Below, in pieces: positions 60,333 to 64,000 of a stretch of 64,000 nucleotides of DNA. Position numbers and translations under genes: made by a program. The notes beneath the pieces are model-generated. The model saw only the letters and a list, made by a program, of their open reading frames with translations. It did not search any database and was not told the origin of the DNA. Positions within the stretch are counted from its first letter, which is position 1. Each line of letters opens with the position of its first letter. The DNA lies in the NCBI GenBank assembly GCA_947359465.1, contig OX375872.1:77419100-77483099 (forward strand), given 5' to 3'. This DNA comes from Metellina segmentata. Taxonomy: Eukaryota > Arthropoda > Arachnida > Araneae > Tetragnathidae.

Positions 60333-60579
60333 TACGGAGATAAATTGATGAGTTTTTGCTCTAAGCAGGGGATATTATGTTTTCATATGAAATATATGAA
60401 TACTAAAGCCAGAAAGCCTGAAATCTAAATCTCTCCTTTTTGAAAGTTTAGTTTCTTATTTTTACAACTCCTTATAAATAAAATGTAGTTAGAAGACAAG
60501 AAGGTAACTAAATTAACTTCGCTCTAGAGCAACACAGCAAGCTATTGATGACGGTCTGGGTAATTGGTAATTTTTTAAT

Positions 60580-60883
60580 TAACATCGTCCTTGAGCAACA
60601 CAGCGGGCTATTGACGACGGTCCGGGATCAGTCCCTCAAGGGAAAGAATCGAGGGCAACACCTCGTAATTTTGAACCACGTTCAGATGACGAGGTCAACA
60701 CCTTTCAACTCGCACCACAATCTCTAAATTTCCACACCACGCCAATGAGAAGACATTTGAGGCTACGACAGATTTAACGTGCAACAGCCCACAAGTACAC
60801 TACCGTCTTTGTTTGGACCGAGTTTCGAACTCGCAACTCTCTGATTGCCAATTTCTAATCCCGAAACGGGCCACCACGGGTCT
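60580..60883 (-). mobile_element. SINE, near-complete copy
   Basis: Minus-strand head with gagttcgaaactc-type B box, body with the 'gatgacgaggtcaacacct' segment, and an end preceded by a second tail piece at about 60515-60560. Confidence 0.75.
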
Positions 60884-61860
60884 AAAAAGTAACCGTAGAG
60901 CGACAAACCAAACCAAATCGATTCAAATAAGTATAAGAATAATATTGGCTTCCATATTTATGGCTCTTGCATCAATATCTGGTGAAGACAGAATAAATCA
61001 ACACATTTTCTTTTCAGCCAAGGAGCATTCTAGTATTTTTACTTACTGAATTAGATGTTCTTCGAGAGAGCAAAGAACTGAGAAGATAAAAATATAAAGA
61101 ATCAGAAAAATAGAGGAATGTCGAGAGAATCTCTGAACTCGTTATTCAACTGATGTTGTTTTCTTATCATTCGTTTTTATTTACAAGTCTCACTTAGCTT
61201 CGAATCTCGTTCTTAACATATCCTCATTGTGTCTAAATTTTATGACTTGATGCTACTCATTTTTAATCTTGGCTTCCCAATTCCTCCTTTCTCCCGAATA
61301 ACTAGGTTGAGTTGAGTAATTTACAACTGAAAAGCGTGCTAATGTGTAGTATTAATTGTTCATCGTGATTTAGAGTAGCTTTACTTTTACTCAATAGTGG
61401 GAGCGTAATTATAATGTAAAGTTTATGATGATTAAGATGTTTCTGATGATTGGGGGGTGCATTTTGAGTTGAGTCGCAAAGGTACTATCAGATTTTTAAA
61501 TTGCATTCTGTCTTGCGCCATAAAGCCCCAATATTCAATCCAATCTGATTTTTTAATATTGTCTGCTAAAGCAGAAACGCATTAAGTGACACTTTTTCGG
61601 CAATACAAAACGATTATTTTCATGATGATGAAAAATATACAATCATATCGTAATCCGTTTAAATGATATAAAACACATCAAAATGCTATAATTTATATTT
61701 ATACATTTTTTAATTAATGCAGAAGTTAGAAGCTGCACTGTAAAAATATTGACAGTTAATGAGTTTCTGCTCTAAGCAGGGGCTGTTACGAAAGTGTTAG
61801 TTTCTTATTTTTATATCTCCTTATAAATTGAATAATAGGTAGATAGGTAGGTAACTGAAT

Positions 61861-62155
61861 TAACGTCGCACTGGTACAACACAGATTATTGGTAATGGTC
61901 TGGGAGCAATCCCGAAGGGAAAGATCCGAGGATAACACCACGTAATTTTGAACCACGGTCAGATGACGAGGTCAACACCTGAGCTGACACACCACGCTAC
62001 AAACGTCCACACTACGACAACATGAGAACATTTGAGATCATGACAGGTTTAACGTGCACCAAGCTCCACGTACATGATATAATCTTTGGTTGGATCGAAT
62101 TTCTAACTCGCAATCTCCTCCAGTTGCTAATCAACTACTGTATCAACTGGGCTCC
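61861..62155 (-). mobile_element. SINE, near-complete copy
   Basis: Contains 'ttgaaccacggtcagatgac', 'gaggtcaacacctgagctg' and a tRNA-like head near 62100-62155, diverged from the 60580 copy. Confidence 0.75.
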
Positions 62156-62656
62156 TAAATATGATAAATATGCAGAATGCTTTTCGTAATATTTTAAAAT
62201 AAAATAACAGGATTTTATAAATTAAGAGTTCTTAAAAGAGTTATCAATACACCACTGCAAATATGAATATTTTAATCTTCACTAACACAAACAGCTCACA
62301 TATTCGTATCTATATAAACAGCGACAGTGCTTCAAAGGGGAGAAAAAGTAAGAAGCTAATTTCGAGTAACAATAGTGGAATACAATATTGAAATAACAAT
62401 AAGCAAATATTTGCTTAGTGTTATTAAAAGCCATAAACATGGTGGCAAATACGCTCATTGTAAGGTGATTTTTGTATTTGATCAAACGAGATGCGTAGAT
62501 TAAAGTATTCTCTTACTTAAAAATTTAAACAAAGGTTATCAAATTTTAAATAAAGCAACTAAGTGAAACTTTTAAAATGTAATACGGTCTCTAGTTAGAC
62601 ATTTTGTATAACATTCAAATTTCTAACTTCTTTTTTTTTCTCGAAATGAAATTTTA
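62156..62656. other. No gene seen
   Basis: AT-rich sequence without recognised features. Confidence 0.5.
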
Positions 62657-62722
62657 AGGTGTTAGACTCTCGACCGGAAGGTTTCTGGTTCGAATCCGGG
62701 TTAGTGCATGGATGTTTGTAAT
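62657..62722 (+). mobile_element. SINE head fragment (tRNA-like part)
   Basis: 'gtgttagactctcgaccgga' followed by ctggttcgaatccggg (B box) and 'gcatggatgtttgt' matches the head of the 54200 copy. It is too incomplete for a tRNA gene. Confidence 0.65.
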
Positions 62723-63407
62723 AAAACAACTTGACGGCCGGATCATAGATAGAAAAGGGAAATAAGTAAGACTACTCTTCCAGATTGTGAGTAAAACAAG
62801 TGTATTGCCTATCACATAGCTTTTCATTAAGTCAATAAAAACCAAATATTCAAATTTAAAAACAAGCGAATTCTAAGAAAAAGATGTCGAGTAAAGATAA
62901 TAACTTTAAAATGGCTTCTTAACGTATACTCACTGTTTATACTCAATACAAACATTGTGTTTTTTGTTTAGTTTAATTTTGCCCAAGATGCATCAATGGC
63001 TTATAAATGTTCACAAATATCAATTGTATCCACCCTATACACAGTACAATTTCATAATTAAAATTACCATTACCATTACCTAGTTTGAAATAAAGTTGAT
63101 AGAACTTCTATTTTTTCGTATTAAATATTATCTCTACACACATTTAACGTTACAATAATCCTTAAGAATGCAAGCTAAATATCCCGTGAAAGGACTTCGA
63201 AAGTTTCTGTATTTACCAACAACTATTGAAATCATTGTGTCGTGATTTATTACAGAAACTTCATCGCTAATACCTCACGTGATAACGTTTGAGTTTTCCG
63301 GGCTAAAAATGTTTACGGCCGTTAAGTGTAAATAAATTGAATCATACATGCAATCTCTTTCTCTCTCTTCCCTTCTTTTTGTTGTAAAAAGCGATAGCAG
63401 AGCGAAA
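62723..63407. other. No coding signal; possible promoter side of the next gene
   Basis: AT-rich; a pyrimidine-rich stretch (ctctttctctctcttccc, 63355-63372) lies about 40-50 bases before the putative start codon at 63408. Confidence 0.35.
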
Positions 63408-63492
63408 ATGTCCCAGTTTTTACAGTATATAATGATTGAAGTTGCACTTAAATCGCAATTCAACCAGCTTTGCGAAGATGGTTACCCTCTCG
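63408..63492 (+). CDS. Possible first coding exon of an unidentified gene
   Basis: ATG in the context gcgaaaATGTCC opens 28 codons (MSQFLQYIMIEVALKSQFNQ...) and ends at a strong donor, CTCG|gtgagt, in phase 1. The composition is less AT-biased than the flanks. The gene would continue past the window. I do not recognise the product. Confidence 0.4.
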
Positions 63493-63546
63493 GTGAGTTA
63501 ACAACATTATTTCCCTCTTTGTGGAGTTTAACTTATTCTTGTTTAA

Positions 63547-64000
63547 GTTGATCCAACTGAAGTTTTTCTGTAAACGTTTTGTAATACCTTCCCTAAAATT
63601 GTCTCTCTCTTTTCTATGATTTAAAATTATAACAAAAATTATTATTTCTTCGCATTTTATGTAATCAAAACTTTTACATCTTCAGTTATAATTTAGTGAT
63701 TTTGCTTAAAGTTACCAATTTTTTCTTTGTTAATATCTTTTTCTTGCCCTAACTCTCTTCAGACTAAAATTGTTAGTCACTAAGAATGCACATTTCTCAA
63801 TAACAGAAGTACCTGGTAGTTAGAAAGTTGACCCAATTGAAGTTTTTCTGTAAAAGTTTTGTAATACCTTCCTTAAAATTATTCTTTTTTTTTATGATTT
63901 AAAATTACAACTAAAATTATTATTTTTTTCGCATTTCATGTAATTAAAACTTTTACATTTTCAGTTATAATTTAGTGATTTTGTTTAAAAATTACCAATT
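63547..64000. repeat. 280-bp-period tandem duplication at window end
   Basis: 63547-63722 and 63827-64000 match closely (gttgatccaactgaagtttt / gttgacccaattgaagtttt and onward to 'aattaccaatt'). The second unit runs to the window edge, so more copies may follow. Confidence 0.85.

Noticed and set aside
62657..62722. A tRNA gene, because of ggttcgaatcc
   Set aside because: Only a B-box-like region with the SINE head context; no full cloverleaf can be drawn.

Overview
The window is AT-rich eukaryotic DNA with short exons in long introns, GT/AG splice sites and dense transposon debris. No bacterial-type gene structure is present. I infer an arthropod, plausibly an arachnid. The hints are an invertebrate-style GRIP gene, many Tc1/IS630, hAT and Harbinger-like transposons, a tRNA-derived SINE family, and a secreted repeat protein whose E-K-R cleavage sites resemble spider precursor processing sites. 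The organism is not proven by the sequence.

Region 1 (about 3.7-23.6 kb, + strand) holds nearly all of a GRIP-type (glutamate receptor-interacting protein) scaffold gene. I could join eighteen exons in one reading frame. They give about 1050 residues with seven PDZ domains in the GRIP order (1-2-3, linker, 4-5-6, long linker, 7), a TAG stop and a nearby AATAAA. Only the N-terminal leader exon or exons are missing, probably upstream of the window. Two introns carry internally deleted Tc1 elements and one carries a SINE tail.

Region 2 (about 23.6-37 kb) has no gene that I can support. It holds a 2.5 kb element bounded by CAGGGGTGAAAA inverted repeats, a 1.6 kb hAT-like element with an 8-bp target duplication and an LTR-like piece inside it, and a non-autonomous LTR element (32.4-35.1 kb) with an internal ~38-bp tandem repeat.

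Region 3 (37.4-40.95 kb, - strand) is the most unusual locus. It is a two-exon gene for a secreted, cysteine-free, Pro/Gly/Met/Ile/Gln-rich protein of 709 residues. It consists of a signal peptide and a short propeptide followed by nine long blocks. Every block starts with Gln directly after Glu-Lys-Arg, so the protein looks like a polyprotein cut into nine similar peptides with possible pyroglutamate N-termini. I do not recognise the family.

Region 4 (41-63 kb) is repeat-rich and largely without host genes. It has a hAT MITE with a perfect 8-bp target duplication, a decayed hAT transposase whose intron has been invaded by a nearly intact IS630/Tc1-like element, a palindromic (AT)n element, a third deleted Tc1 copy, minisatellites, a 156-bp (AC)n tract, several SINE copies, a Harbinger-like element with 25-bp inverted repeats, and older dispersed repeats. 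At 63.4 kb a short ATG-started exon with a good donor may be the first coding exon of another + strand gene running out of the window.
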